Assembly (NCBI GenBank): GCA_010094045.1
Contig: ML986639.1
Coordinates: forward strand, 1-64,000
Source of the DNA: Lojkania enalia
Taxonomy: Eukaryota > Ascomycota > Dothideomycetes > Pleosporales
Length of the DNA stretch: 64,000 nt
Direction of reading: 5' to 3'
Shown here: piece after piece, positions 1 to 12,269 of the stretch
Numbering within the stretch: the stretch's first letter is position 1
How the letters are laid out: the number at the start of each line of letters is the position of its first letter
Translations under genes and position numbers: made by a program
Notes under the pieces: generated by a model
Told to the model about the DNA's origin: nothing
Databases searched by the model: none
Seen by the model: only the letters and a program-made list of their open reading frames with translations

Positions 1-22
1 CAACCCCCCCACCCCCGGCGAC

Positions 23-1281
23 ATGTACTCTCGGCAGAGCACTCAATATCCTATCCCAGCTCCGCCCACTCAAAAAACTGAGGGCGCACCGCCAGCTCCA
101 ACCTTTGTTAATTCCTCTGACAACCCAGACAGAATGATGCCTATCTCCCAATCTCAGAACCAGCAGGTCTATCCCGGCCCAAAGCAGCACCTCGATCCAT
201 ACACCGGCATCAAAGGCGATAGGATATACAGGTTTGTGCCGTCTCCGCTCGTCTTGTTCAGCCCGCTCACGCCATGCCCAGGCTCTCGGTCGAGCAGCAG
301 CCCATCCGCGCCCGAATGTGCGGTTTCGGTGACAAGGTAAGACGGCGAGCCCGCACGCCCCGTGCTTTACGCCCAAAACTAAGACATGCGCGCAATGACA
401 GGACCGACGCCCAATCACTCCGCCGCCCTGCATTAGGCTTATGGTGTGCGACGCGAAGACCGGCAAGGAGGTGGACTCTCACGAAGTAGACAGCACCTTC
501 TTCGTGCTAACGGTCGATCTTTGGGATGCCGAAGGGACCCGAGAGGTCAATCTCGTCCGGCATAGCAGTGGCGCCCCGACCGTGTCCATCAGTAGCAGCA
601 CTACTACATCTTACCCGCCACCCGTCGAGCGCCCATCCGCCATGTATATGAATCCGATCGTGTCCCAATTGGATGCTTATGGTCGGCCCGTCCAGCAATC
701 TATGGCAAACCCCTACAACCAACCATCTATTCCCCCCAATTACTATCAACAACCCGCTCCGGCCTCAAATTACCCATACAGCGCATCGAATCCCTATGTT
801 TCAAATCAGGTCCAGATGCCCATGCAAGTAGCTCCACCGCCGAGCGCAGCTACGGGAATGTTTACGAGAAATCTCATCGGAAGTCTCACAGTGAATGCTT
901 TCAAACTCACAGACACAGAGAACAAGGTGGGGTTCTGGTTTGTGCTTCAGGATCTGTCTGTGAGGACCGAGGGCATCTTCAGGTCGTATCCGCTGCTCTC
1001 TGCATCCAGTGACATGTTGCTTAGTGGTTTTTAGGCTTAAAATGAACTTCGTCGACGTCGGTAGCGGTCAGGGGAACAACACACTTAACACGGGGCGAGC
1101 ACCAGTTCTGGCAACTTGCTTCTCGGATCAATTCCAGGTCTATTCCGCCAAGAAGTTCCCCGGAGTCATCGAGAGCACGCCACTCAGTAAAGCCTTTGCG
1201 GCACAGGGCATCAAGATTCCCATCCGTAAAGATGGCCCAAAACCCTTGGCAAATCAACACGAGTACGATAATGATGATTAG
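23..1281 (+). CDS. velB: Velvet-domain developmental regulator VelB
   Basis: Velvet proteins are fungal transcriptional regulators; VelB works with VeA, LaeA and VosA in the nucleus to link light, sporulation and secondary metabolism. Exons by splice consensus and phase are 23-231, 282-336, 402-982 and 1035-1281, giving 363 residues. Seen directly are the velvet blocks QQPIRARMCGFGDK, DRRPITPPPCIRL, a DLW segment followed by a proline/tyrosine-rich insertion of roughly 90 residues typical of VelB, then FVLQDLSVRTEG, SAKKFPGVIESTPLSK and QGIKIPIRKDG. The intron split inside the velvet domain and this insertion separate VelB from VeA and VosA. The first ATG lies only 22 bases into the window, so an upstream start cannot be excluded. 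The chosen stop gives an acidic YDNDD tail; an alternative last intron (1263-1309) would extend the protein to a stop at 1436 (see findings). Confidence 0.9.
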
Positions 1282-1341
1282 CTGATTTAAAGAACTTAGG
1301 GCCAAAGAGCATTGATTTGAAGAACTTAAGGCCCAAGAGCG
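1282..1341 (+). repeat. Imperfect 30-bp tandem duplication at the velB 3' end
   Basis: Two adjacent 30-base units (about 1282-1311 and 1312-1341) share TTTAAAGAACTTAGGGCC / TTTGAAGAACTTAAGGCC cores and differ at only a few positions. The copy boundary falls directly after the predicted velB stop. In the open frame 1287-1436 the two copies would encode LKNLGPKS and LKNLRPKS. Confidence 0.8.
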
Positions 1342-1436
1342 TGAATGATCCCCAAGCGATGAGCGAAGACGATGGCATCCGGGTAGACAAGAAATGGAAA
1401 CCGTTGGCGCCGAAGGTTATTGTACTGGACGAATAG

Positions 1437-4400
1437 TAGAAGGCATATTTTTCCTTGGGGGATTCCGTCCCTGGCGTCCGTAGAGGATATTAGAAGATTA
1501 TTCGCGACGAAAGTCTCCGGACTGATTCCACATTTAAATTTGGGGATTGAGGAGGCTGAGGCATGGGGTTTGTACGTATGAGTTTTGTTGAGCTGAGTTT
1601 GCTAGGTTTTTGGGTAAGGGAGCGGTTTTTTTTTTTTTTTTTTATCTATTCATTTTTTCTTTTTTTTAAATTTTTTTTTGGGAGGAATTTTGGAAAAAGG
1701 ATGATGTTTAGTGTATTCTTTTGCGGAACTGAGTGGTGTATGGGGGTGTAGAGAGTAGGGTGGATCGGATTATTTTTTGAGGATGGGACAAGTGGCAGTG
1801 GAGTGATGAAGACCTTTTGTCCTAGTCTCCCCATGATGAAATTTTTTTTTTTTTAGGAAAATGGTAAAGGGAGGAAGGGATTATATGTATATTTTTAGGG
1901 TCCTTGTGTCTTTTGGGGATGGGTTGATTGAGTAGAGGAGTTGGGGTTTGAGGATGGGGCGTCTTCTTTTTAACTTTTTTTTTTTTTATAGTTTGAATTC
2001 ATAACCCGGATTTTTGTTTTATGGGCTCTTACGTTGATGGCGAGGGTTTGGTGATGGCTTATGGGTGACGGTTGGGATATATGGGACGAGAGGATTAATA
2101 AGGAGGATGGAGGGTTTGTTGCTTAATCTATTCTAGGCTCCATCTACGCATATCCCGCGCCTCGAAAATCCGATTTCCTACTACAAATCAGGCCCTACAT
2201 TGGTAAAGAGTATTATAATCCGCTGTTGCTTCTGCTTGAGGGGCGGTGAGTGGTGGGTGGAATTGTTGATGGTAAGTATGGGTATGTATCGTACGGACAG
2301 ATGCGTGTGTGGATGTGAAATGGTGCTGGATGGGGCGTATCGTCTTTATTTTATTCCATCCCTGTTCCCGTGGTTCGCAAAATGGTATGGAGTTCTAATG
2401 GGATATGCAGTTGTACGCGGAAGAAGAAAGATCTAGGAAGGGGGAACGCGATGGGGAGTGGAAGGACGGATGTTAGATGGGCCGATGAGCTCTGGGGTAT
2501 GGGGAAGGTAAGTGGGAAGGAGAACGACACGAAGGAATATAATAAGCTAATGCGGGCTTGGAAAAAAAAAAAAAAAAAAAGGGTTTTTATTTTAACTACA
2601 GGTCTAACCCCGATGCTGGGCAAAAAGAAAGAGAATATGGACTTGAACAATCGATTGATTGTTCGGCATGATATGAAGGGCAGACTACAAGAAATGCATA
2701 CACAAGCAGGTCCTAGTTTCTGAGAAATGCTAGAGGTTAACTTTGACCTTGCTTGCAACAATAACTTCATCTTAGAAATGAAAAATTATGGTCCTCTTTT
2801 TCTTTGTTATTTTCATTAAAAAAATTTTTTTTTTTTTTTGGTTCGAATACCTACATCACGCACGACACAACTGCTCCACCCGCGAAACTCCCCATCTCAA
2901 TATCCATACGAACACGCTGTCCACAATTCAACGCCCGTTGTCCACTGTCTCGCAATCTCCATGGAGTCATGCTGTCGAGCTGAGGACAAGTATCATAAAT
3001 TTATTCTTCGTCTATACGTGTCTAGGTACTTGTCGGTTGGGGGGGAAAGGCGGTGTAGGCGTAGAAAGTGATGGAAGAGAGGGGTGGAGCTGAGGTAGTA
3101 ACGAGTTCTAGGTTAGGAATTATGGGGGTAGTAGTAGTAGTAGAGAATTGGCGTTGGTGTTGGGAGCAAGGGATGTGGTGCTCGGAGGACGGTGGCAATC
3201 ACGAGATGGGACCAGCGCCGTGGTATTGGTATCACAGGTCAAGGTTTGGGGACGGAACGAGCGAAGTCAATAATAGTTGGTTTGAAAGCTATGTCAGATG
3301 TGGTCCCACGGGAATGGAAGATGCGAGGTGTTCTGAGTAATTGAGACTAACACGAGAACGAGTATGTTGAGATATGGGGACGGAGTATGGGAGGTGGAAG
3401 CGAAGTGTTGATTTGGAAAGATAGACTTGATGTGGACCTATAGGAACGAAAGAAAAACGCAAAGTGTGCTGAACAATTGAGCCCAACTGACAGTCATACT
3501 GTACGCGTGATTGAAAAAAAAAAAACCCAGCACCGCACAGCAATGCCCCATGTCTCTAATAATCTCGCAGAAGAGTGTAGAAAGAATGGAAAGGAAAAGA
3601 AAACATGCAGTCCACATGGGAATGTTATCAAAAAGTGGACCGAGTAATATTTACTCATACGTGTCCATTCTAGTAGTATCGATCAGTCTATCTATGGTCT
3701 ATGCATGTATGTACGAACAACGTGGATACATGCGTACCCTTCTATCTATCTAGCTGCCTTTGCATATATCCCAATCCATCCTCATGACCAGTGAAAAACA
3801 ACACATCCATCCAAACAATCTCATTTCCCCCCCCCTTGGTGGACAAACACACCCCACATCATCCCATACGTTTCGTATTGCAGCCCTATCCTTACCCCCG
3901 GACCCCTGCTCGCCGCCACACAAACTACCCTAAGCACAGCCACGCGCACAGAGCACCCGGATTCCACGCGACGGTCCAAGGCGCTCCCGCCTTGCCACCG
4001 ACCGGTCTAGGCCCAGCCCGGCCCAGCCTCGGCATCGACATCCGAGCCGTGCAAGACAAAGAGTGCACCGCGTATGCGCGTCGATGTACGCATCGATCGC
4101 GGATTCTGATACTTCGGCGTGCTCCGCCGAAAGCTATCAGGTGGAAGAGCATAGGATGAGATGGAATGGAATCACGAGAGACAGTCCTCACTCTACGCTC
4201 CAACCGTCGGCAGAGAAATCATATCCAACGGTCCGCGGAACGGAAAGAAAAGGGGTACAGTTATGAAATCGATAGTATTCCGCATTATTGAAGCGAATGT
4301 ATCTCCACATTAGGTACTCTGAGTGAACGTTACCGCCACGTGGAATGATGCATACATAGCATACGTACATAATATACAGACAGACAAACAGTCAGTCAGT

Positions 4401-5571
4401 CAGTCAGACAGACAATCGGTCAGTCCGGTGGTGTGTACATGGTCTGACACGCACTGTCATCTCACATACGTTTCCCTCGATCAGAATGTCTACGTCTGTC
4501 CTCCATCCAGACCACACAATGTATAGTATAGTTCATATCATCTTCGCCAAGCCCGTCCTCCCAACACCTCGATTGGCAGACAACACTTCCGTACTATCCA
4601 GCCGCAACGCCACAACATGCATGCCCTACCCTGCCCCTAGCACTCCTTTCTAGTTGTCTCCATCCGGCCCCCATCGCTTTTCCAAAATGCCGTCGGGAAA
4701 AATAGCATCTGGCATGCGCGCGGTTTCCTCTTGCCGTCCTTTTCTCTGCCATCGGTTTTACCGCACGAGGGTATACGCGTGTGTGTGTGATTGGCCGGTC
4801 CGCTCATCCGACGCAAAAGCCTAGGAAAAAAAAAAAAAAAAAAAAGAGGGGGAGGAGGGGGGAAGGAACCGCGTTGTAGGAAATGAATTAAACCGTTCGG
4901 CGGGCTATTATTAGAGATTCGTACTATGTATGTAGGAAAAGGGGAGGCGCTGGGCTATTCGGATGCAGTGATGGACTGGTTCCTAAAAAAGCGGACTGGC
5001 TAGGATTGGGCCGGAGGCATGTACTGTGTGCAGTGGATGCCTTATTGGCGGCTTGATACCCTATGGTATGGCCGCGAACAAGGATGCTGAAGAAGCTGTA
5101 CCGCACCCATTTATTATTATTAGAGATTTGGTTTAATTATCTATCTTGCTACTGTACAACATCCGAATCGTGGCGGCAAGATCCATCATGCATGCATCAA
5201 TGAATTATATAGAAGGAAGTGAACGGGAAATAGAAAGGGAAACAAAGGACAGAGTTTCATAGGATTATAAACCCAATCATCTATAACCCCCTCATCTCAT
5301 CCAGTAACCGTTCCCATGCATGGTGCTCATTCCGTCAAAATCGTTGCTTCATCGAGATTCGTCGACCGGTAAGAAGGTAAAACGCTACATGACCTGCCCG
5401 GCAGGACGAAACATACACCTCTCTACTACTTAGCAATCGGCAATTCCAGTATTAAAGTGGTCGGTCTTGACAAAGGAAAATAGTTGATGCATATGTTCTT
5501 GCAGTACCTTTCAACAACACCCACTTGCTAAACGTTATATGTCGCTCTAGTGGATTCCAAAATCTAAATTT
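1437..5571. other. Gene-free region between convergent velB and YTH gene
   Basis: No open frame here resembles a known protein and those present are short and low-complexity. The tract has many homopolymers (T runs near 1626-1680, 1842-1853 and 2825-2840; A runs near 2563-2580, 3514-3525 and 4825-4845). The plus strand is poor in C and rich in G/T to about 3.5 kb, C-rich from about 3.8 to 4.7 kb, then G-rich again. Long 3' UTRs or noncoding transcripts are possible but not shown. Confidence 0.5.
4378..4426. repeat. CAGT/CAGA tetranucleotide microsatellite
   Basis: A run of CAGA and CAGT units, with four consecutive CAGT copies in the middle, followed by imperfect copies. It lies in gene-free DNA. 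Confidence 0.75.
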
Positions 5572-7734
5572 TCAATATGGTCTCATCTGAGGCGGACCGA
5601 GTTGAGGAGGCTGCATCATCGGTGCTCCTGCGCTCGAGGGCCCTAGTCTATGAAACATTTGAATCAAGCGCTCCCCAACACTGGTCTCTAACTCAGTACC
5701 ATCCCTCGCAATCTTGACTTCTCTGTTAGCGTTCCAAGGATTGCGAAGCCCGCGTGTGCGATAAAAAGGTAGTCGGTTTGTTGACATCCACTCAACCTTG
5801 AATGGCTTGCCCCAGCTTTGGGCAACGGTCGAATGTTCTTCAATATCAGCAACTTCTTGTCTATCTTTTTCACCCTCCTCAGCATCTGAATCGGACAGCT
5901 CTGCCTCCCAAAATATTGTTCCTCGCGCTGAGTCATCAATGATTCTGCCTTTGGGAGCAAATTCCGTTGCAAGTGTTGGTATTGACTTCGGAACGTCGGG
6001 CGAATCTAAAACGTTGTCGGGTTGAGGTTCCGTACTTATGAATGGTGCTGCGTCTTCGAGAATCGGCGACGCCATTCGGGCATATCCAAAATACTCCCCA
6101 GATTTGTTGGCGGAGAATATGAGAAAGACATTGTCCACAGACTGTTGTGCTGGTTAGTCACTCTAATGCGAGATGCTGTTGCGCATTCTTACTTGGTATG
6201 CCTTGTTCAAAATATCTTCGTTGTGGGACTGTGTAGCCCAAATTCCATTTTGCACGCTCAATTCTAGATCCTGTAGGGTTAGAGATTTGACAATGAAGTA
6301 CTTATCCTTAGCCGTTGAAGCTGGCCTAGTCTCCTCCCCACTCCTTCGCGCTGGGGATTCAATGCCATCCGCCAATTGCTCTTCGCTGTCAGTCACTTCA
6401 GGAGATCTTGGGGAGGACGTTGTAGACGTTCCCACCATAGCTGAAGGACCAGTAGGCACTCCAGACGTTGGTGCTGAGCTGCGTCGCAGCCGGCAGACCA
6501 ATCGAACCCCTTGAAACCGTGAATCGTGAAATCTATGCATAGCAGCTGTGCAAGAAGCTTCGGTACGGTAGTTTACGAATGCGCAATTGCTCTTTGAGAT
6601 GAGAAACAAACTTTCAATGTCTTTGGTCGCCTCGCGTGAGAAATGGTCTTTCAAGTCAACGACGGTCGTACCGGGGGGCAAGTTTCCAACCCAAAGTGCG
6701 TGTCCCGATTGTTTGGGTTTTCGGGGTGGTCCACGGGGCACTAAACTGGCAGGGCCCGGTCGATGTACACCTAAAAGCATAGTTAGAAACATATTCCCTC
6801 ATATTTCCAACACTAATTAGACACCCGCCACCGGTGTTCGGGCTTGCTCACCTTGTGAAAGCAGTCCACCACTCAACAAAGCCCCAGCCCCCCCTCCATC
6901 AGGCTGGATGTTCCCGAAGGGAGCTCCTACTGAGGAATATCCACTCTCATGTGGAAGCATGTTCATGTTCTGCCCCATAATGGCCATCTGCGACGGGAGA
7001 CTTGGTCTCCTCCCGTATGGTGGTTGGGGTTGTGGGGCTTGCATTGGAAAGCCTTGTGGAAATTGTCCTTGAGCGCCGTACGGCGAAGGATAGTAGGTAT
7101 ACTGCGAAGCTTGGGGGAAGTTCTGATATTGAGAGTGCATTGGGGTCGGGCTACCTATGCGTTGTTGGTTTGCGTGGAGGGAAGGGTACACTGCGTGCTG
7201 CGATCCTGGCGCAGGCACATAACCTTGCTGGAACTGGCTAGGTGGATACCCTGTGCCATAAGAAGGATGCACCGGAAAAGAGCTAGAGGCATGGCTCGAT
7301 ATTTGCAGGTTTCGTCCGAGCTGGTAGACGAGGGCCGAGGTGGACGCGCCAGAAAGGGATCGCTGCTGATTACCAGAGGTGCCATCTACAGAAGCATAGT
7401 CAGGTAACGCACCAACCATTGAACTCATATTTAGATGAGTTACTCCATGCTCTTGCGATGGATAATGCGGGCCGCCCACATGAGTGGGAGACCGACCGTC
7501 ATGGTGTCCTGACCCCTGTGGAAGTGAGCTGAGCTGCGAATAGAAAGGCGTGTTGCTGCTCGGCGATTTGACCGTTGATGCGGACGGGTTAGAAAGACCT
7601 TGGTGTTCATCATGCGCAAGACTAGCTGCGGTGTGGTCGAAGGATTGGGGGGTAGATCCCGGCGGTAGGTCGCCCATTTGTTGTTCAAGAACGATAGGAA
7701 GAGCAATCCACTGCTGTACCCAAACGAATGCCAT
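5572..7734 (-). CDS. YTH-domain RNA-binding protein with an RRM
   Basis: YTH proteins bind N6-methyladenosine in RNA and control mRNA or meiotic transcript fate. Predicted exons are 6852-7734, 6193-6770 and 5572-6141, all in phase, giving 676 residues. The N-terminal 300 residues are disordered and rich in Q, S, P and Y. An RRM follows, with RNP-like blocks HALWVGNLPPG and CAFVNYRT. The YTH domain begins at KDKYFIVKSLT; the cage tryptophan is in NGIWATQSHN, the second in FKVEWMSTNRLPF, then the LRNPWNANREVKIARDG signature. A serine/acidic loop of about 90 residues separates the two halves of the YTH fold. The MGDLPPG methionine at 7677 is an alternative start, preceded by an atypical hydrophobic stretch in the longer form. 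RRM plus YTH in one chain is a known fungal arrangement. The two introns have good GT/AG ends. Confidence 0.88.
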
Positions 7735-10700
7735 GTCAGTCCATATTTGCCCGAAAAAACGAGTGACTGTGTTCGATGTTCAAGATATTCTGACCCGATC
7801 GCAACAAAACGCACAACGTACCTGGTACTATATCAAAATAGACGATGGTCAGAGTGGCGAGCCGGAAGGAGTGTCTACCGAAATGAATCTGGATTGAGAA
7901 GGAGATGTTCTGAAAAGGATGCCAATGAGATGAAGCGTACAACAGAAAGGTTGGTGGGTAAAAAAAGAAGCGTGGATAAAAGAGGCCAGATGAGGGAAGA
8001 TTAACGGGTCAGGTCGAAGTACCACCTGGACAAAGTGCTCGCTTGGAGCGGAACGAAGAAGATTGAGCCAGGACGTGGCCAACCAGGCGGCAGGGGAACA
8101 ATGTTACCGCCTTATGGAGACTGACAACGAAACGGCAACGAGGATTAGAAGGGGAAAGCGTGCGCTTAGACAAATGCTAAGAGGCTGGAGAGGCGAGAAA
8201 TGCTCGGGGAGCTTTCACAGCGCCCAGCGGGAATGCCGCACGAGGTTTTTACAAACCCAGTGCCTCAATTGCCTCCCGCTTGGAAGGCAGCTTGCCGTCT
8301 GATTGGACTTGGGATCGTGGGCTGTGGCTGTTAAAATGGCTGTGGAGTGGACAAGGGGGCCGGACCAGTGCTCTGGAGGCGAATTGATCTCCGAATTCAA
8401 GGGCAGAGCGAGTAGCACAGCGGGCTCCAGCTTAAAAAGGATATGAGAGTCAAGAGACGCTCGCGTCGGGACGTTGTGTGAAATGTGGCGAGTTAATGCC
8501 GTTTCTAGACCTGCACTGGGCCGGCAGTGCTGATCCTAGACAACCTTTGCAAAGCTTAGCGGACCCTGTCTGGCCCTAGTATCACCTCGCGGAAGTGCTA
8601 GTATACATGGTGTAAACAGCGAATTTAGGAACTACCGCTCGTTTTTCTTCGCAAGGACGCTACAGAAAGAGCACCTTCTAGAAATCCCACGTAAGGTCGG
8701 GGAGGCCTCTGGCGCCGGCGGCTCGACACACGGGCAGGGAGCACGCTGGCAGCCGTCTCCTAGGAGGCGGGCAATTTCTTGCACGTTAGCCAAAAGTCAT
8801 GAAGTAATCCCAAGAGAGACGATGGCTCCGAACGCTCTCCAATGCCAGCGTGGACGACCGGCCAATGAGCGGCGGCGCAACGAGGGGCGGAGGGGGCGGA
8901 GGAGTGCGCGAACTGGGCCACTCCAGGACGCTCTGTCGACTAGGAGGCACCCAAGGAACCCCCAGAGAGCGTCCGCGGAGAGGAGTTGCGCGCGCGGCGT
9001 GGCCATGCGTCCCATCCCTCATGAGATGGCCGTGACAGCCCCCAGTGCGGAGGAATCAGGCAAAAGAGCGGCGCGCTGGAACCCTGAGGAGCGACGAGCA
9101 GCAGCAGCAGCAGGGCGAACTCGGCAGCAGTCGCGCGTATCCTGCACGATAAGCTTGGACGGGACTGAGAGTGCGGCGGTGGGTAGGGGAGGGGAAGGCT
9201 GGAAAGATGCAATGCAGTAATGCAGAGCGTTCGTTCGGTCTAGGAACCGACCAGGCGGCCCAGCGCCACAGCCAGGCGGGTTGGTTGGCGCGGGAGGGTG
9301 GAGCGTGGCCAGGCCAAATGCCCCTTCATTGGCGCAAAGGCTCGCAGAAGTCATCCGCTGCAATCTACGTTTTGCTGGGCACTGCCTAGGCAGAACGCTG
9401 GCTGCCAGAGAGTCACAACCGTTTTCCGAATCTCGTTGGACGCCCGCCAGCAACGGCCGGCCTGCGTAGAGGATTCCTTTGCCACGTCGGCCTGACCGCC
9501 TCGAAGCGTGAGTGGAAGGGCAGAGGAGGCCGGCATGCGTTTGGCCTGGCCCTGTGGCCCGTGATCGACAGAGATGTTCCGATGGAGCACAGCCGCACGC
9601 CCATGGGGAGACGATCTGCCCTTCTTCAAACATCTGCCACCGACGAGCACGGCGACCTCATAGCCGCAACCCCCCAGGACGGCGACAGGCCCAGGGCGGC
9701 CCAAGACCGCCGGCTCAGCGCCCGAGGAGACGAGCAACGCACCGGAGTCACCACGGCTGCCGTGGAGCACGGATTGGGCAGGGGAGGCGTAAGAGAGGTC
9801 GCGGGCTGCTGGCGGTAATTGTCGATGCGCCACCATGGGATTTTCTGATGGGAGAGTTGGCTTTTCCCGGTACCAGGGCTCATTTTCCCATGATTTGAAC
9901 AAGCTTCCCCCGAGCCACATACGTAATCGAGTGGCGTAGCGCCGTTAACTCCCGCCCTCGTCCGTTCCAGGGTCCAGCGCCCGTCCACCGTCCAAGCACA
10001 CAGGTCGCTGACGAATCCGACGCCGGCGAGCTCTACTAATACTTCATCGGCGGAAATGAACGTTTTAAATCGAGTGATAGTGGAGCCATGACGGTGCAAG
10101 AAAGCCCCTTCGCTTTCTGTCAGGTAGGGCGCCGATTAGCTCATCTGTTGAGGGGACCGCACCACCGCCACCACTATCACATACTGCTCTCACGGCTCCC
10201 GAGCTCGACCGCGTCGACAGCCACTCACGAGGACAGCAGACAATTGAGTTGATCTGCACATCTCCGGTGGCTCAGACACGAGCATGCTGCCGCGCCGCTG
10301 CATTTGCCACAACCTACCGTGATCTGCGCTTCGGCGGTGCTTGTTTGGCACTTCGCTGCCGCTTTGCATCCGGGACTGCCACCGGCATCTGGACCCCTCC
10401 GAAGAACTTTTACTACCAATGTACAATGCACGCGAGCGAGACCAAGCCTCTACTTCAGCACGAGCACGTGTCGGAAATTCCCCTGCCGATCCTGGCTTCG
10501 TGCATGCTCATGCGAGTGCTTCTCAGACCCGACTCCAAGAATAGTGTATGGCGTCACTGTAATTGCCCATTTCCCTCTCGCCCACGCTTTCCCAGGACGG
10601 TGCTGATAGAGATCAACAATGGCAGCTTGGAAGACAGTCAAACGGTAGTCACATCATCTGTTCTCAGAACGCGCTCCAGTCGAGCAAAGAAGTAGATATG

Positions 10701-11038
10701 TCGTTTCTTCCAATAGTATAAACCTTCTCATTTCAACTGCGCATAGATGCTTCTTACTCTAGAAAAAAAAAGGCCATTCGTTACCGATCAAGTCTATCGG
10801 GCTGATATCTCCGACACTGGATATAAACACTGTTCACAGTTTGCCTCTGCTTTGCCACGAAATGCTTATGGCGCGGTGAATCCTCGCAGATCATCGTGGG
10901 CCATATATTATTTGCAAGCATCGAAGATCGCTTGCTGAGAGGACACGGCACAATCTGCACATCACCCCTTACGCTTGATCTTGCGGTACCCGAAAAGGGG
11001 GAAGCTTGGTAGCCTATTGGGTCTTCCGAGCACCCTAT
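7735..11038. other. Long gene-free tract upstream of the YTH gene
   Basis: About 3.3 kb between the start of the YTH gene and the stop of the hydrolase gene, both on the minus strand. Several open frames of 60-205 codons exist on both strands around 8.8-10.7 kb, where the DNA is GC-rich, but their products are compositionally odd, overlap one another in several frames and match no family I know. Promoter and 5' UTR of the YTH gene are expected in the first part. Confidence 0.45.
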
Positions 11039-12269
11039 TCATCGGGCCACATACTGTGAGATGAAATCGTCGATATAGGCAAAGTATCCCGGTTCCGCAA
11101 CCGTGTCGTTGTGGCTGCCATTTGGGAATTCCTTCCATATCTTTGGCTCAGAGCGACATATTCTGTAAAGCTGAACCATGTGCGATGAACTGCAGTGACG
11201 TGTTAGCGTTGGTGGTATTTCCTAAAATGTTTCAAAGTATGATTCACAACCCAATGTTTCCAAGAGGCCTAACAACAATATCAAAATGGGGAAAATCGTC
11301 TAAACGTTGTATGAGCGGTCGACTACCGAGTTGTGCTGACTTTTGCGAGGCAAGTCATTCCCTGTCCTCCTTTGCACTACGTAGATGTTTGAGATTGATA
11401 TGACGATAAACTTACGGTATTATTTCATCCTTAAGACCGCTAAGGAAAAGAATAGGAATGCCTGTGATGCGGGGAAGAGTCTCTTCATTTGGCCACAATT
11501 GGTGACAAAGGGGCGCGAGGTATTTGGCAGGCGGGAAGGCGCTACAATTGGTAAGTTCAAGGCGTAACAAGGCCATATATCAGAGTTTTCTTACGTTGGT
11601 ATCAATTTGCGGATAGAGGTAAATGTGTTCTCCAGGATGATTCCAGCAATATCGCCTTGCTTCAAATTTCTAGCGGCGGAGGCAATGGCGACAGCCCCCC
11701 CAATGCTTTGTCCATAAAGAACGATCCGTGTACCCCTCAGTTCCAACCTCTGTCGGATGTAGTCAATTCCCGTCTGAGCGTCGATCATCAAACCCTTTTC
11801 ATTGGGAGTACCAGACGATAAACCGTAGCCCCGATATTGCAGCATCAGCACGTTGCACCCAATGTCATCTTCCAGTATCTTTGCAATCGGGATTCGATAT
11901 CCAATATTGCCTGCGTTCCCATGGAACATAAGGATTGTGACATTTCGCGCGTATTGTTTATTCGCTCGAAGGTAGAATGCACTAAGAGACTCTCCATCCG
12001 GTGTCGGAATCATGAGCTCCTCATAGTCCGCAATGCCAAACTGAGAAGGTCTAGGCACATTGGTGCGGGCATCTGGAGGGAAGTTCCTAGGATATATGAT
12101 CTCGCTGCCCAACGGTTAGTACTTTATCCCCGGTGCGTGGGGCTGGTCTGAGGAGACAGACTCACTTCTGCTTGAAGTAGAGGAGGCCGCTAAGCACAGC
12201 AGCTACCCCCGAAGATGCTAGGAGCGGTACACGAAGATAAGACATAAATGATTGGAGTGCTGAAGTCAT
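11039..12269 (-). CDS. bem46: BEM46-family alpha/beta hydrolase (ABHD13-like)
   Basis: BEM46 proteins are membrane-anchored serine hydrolases of the alpha/beta fold, implicated in fungal polarity; the substrate is unknown. Exons 12166-12269, 11595-12104, 11416-11541 and 11039-11189 join in phase to give 296 residues. The first exon encodes a hydrophobic N-terminal anchor (LASSGVAAVLSGLLYF). Then come the family motif IIYPRNFPP, the oxyanion HGNAGN, the nucleophile elbow GQSIGG, the acid loop SGLKDEIIP and the catalytic histidine in NGSHNDTV on the last exon. Intron 3 (226 nt) is much longer than the others. The stop follows QYVAR. The gene is divergent from PRE3 with 597 bp between the two starts. 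The length is normal for the family and all triad residues are present. Confidence 0.88.

Noticed and set aside
4378..4426. Repeat array considered as a possible CRISPR
   Set aside because: It is a simple tetranucleotide microsatellite without unique spacers, in a eukaryotic genome.
9019..9920. Minus-strand open frames of about 190-204 codons in GC-rich DNA
   Set aside because: They overlap each other and plus-strand frames, show no family motif, and have composition expected from GC-rich noncoding DNA.
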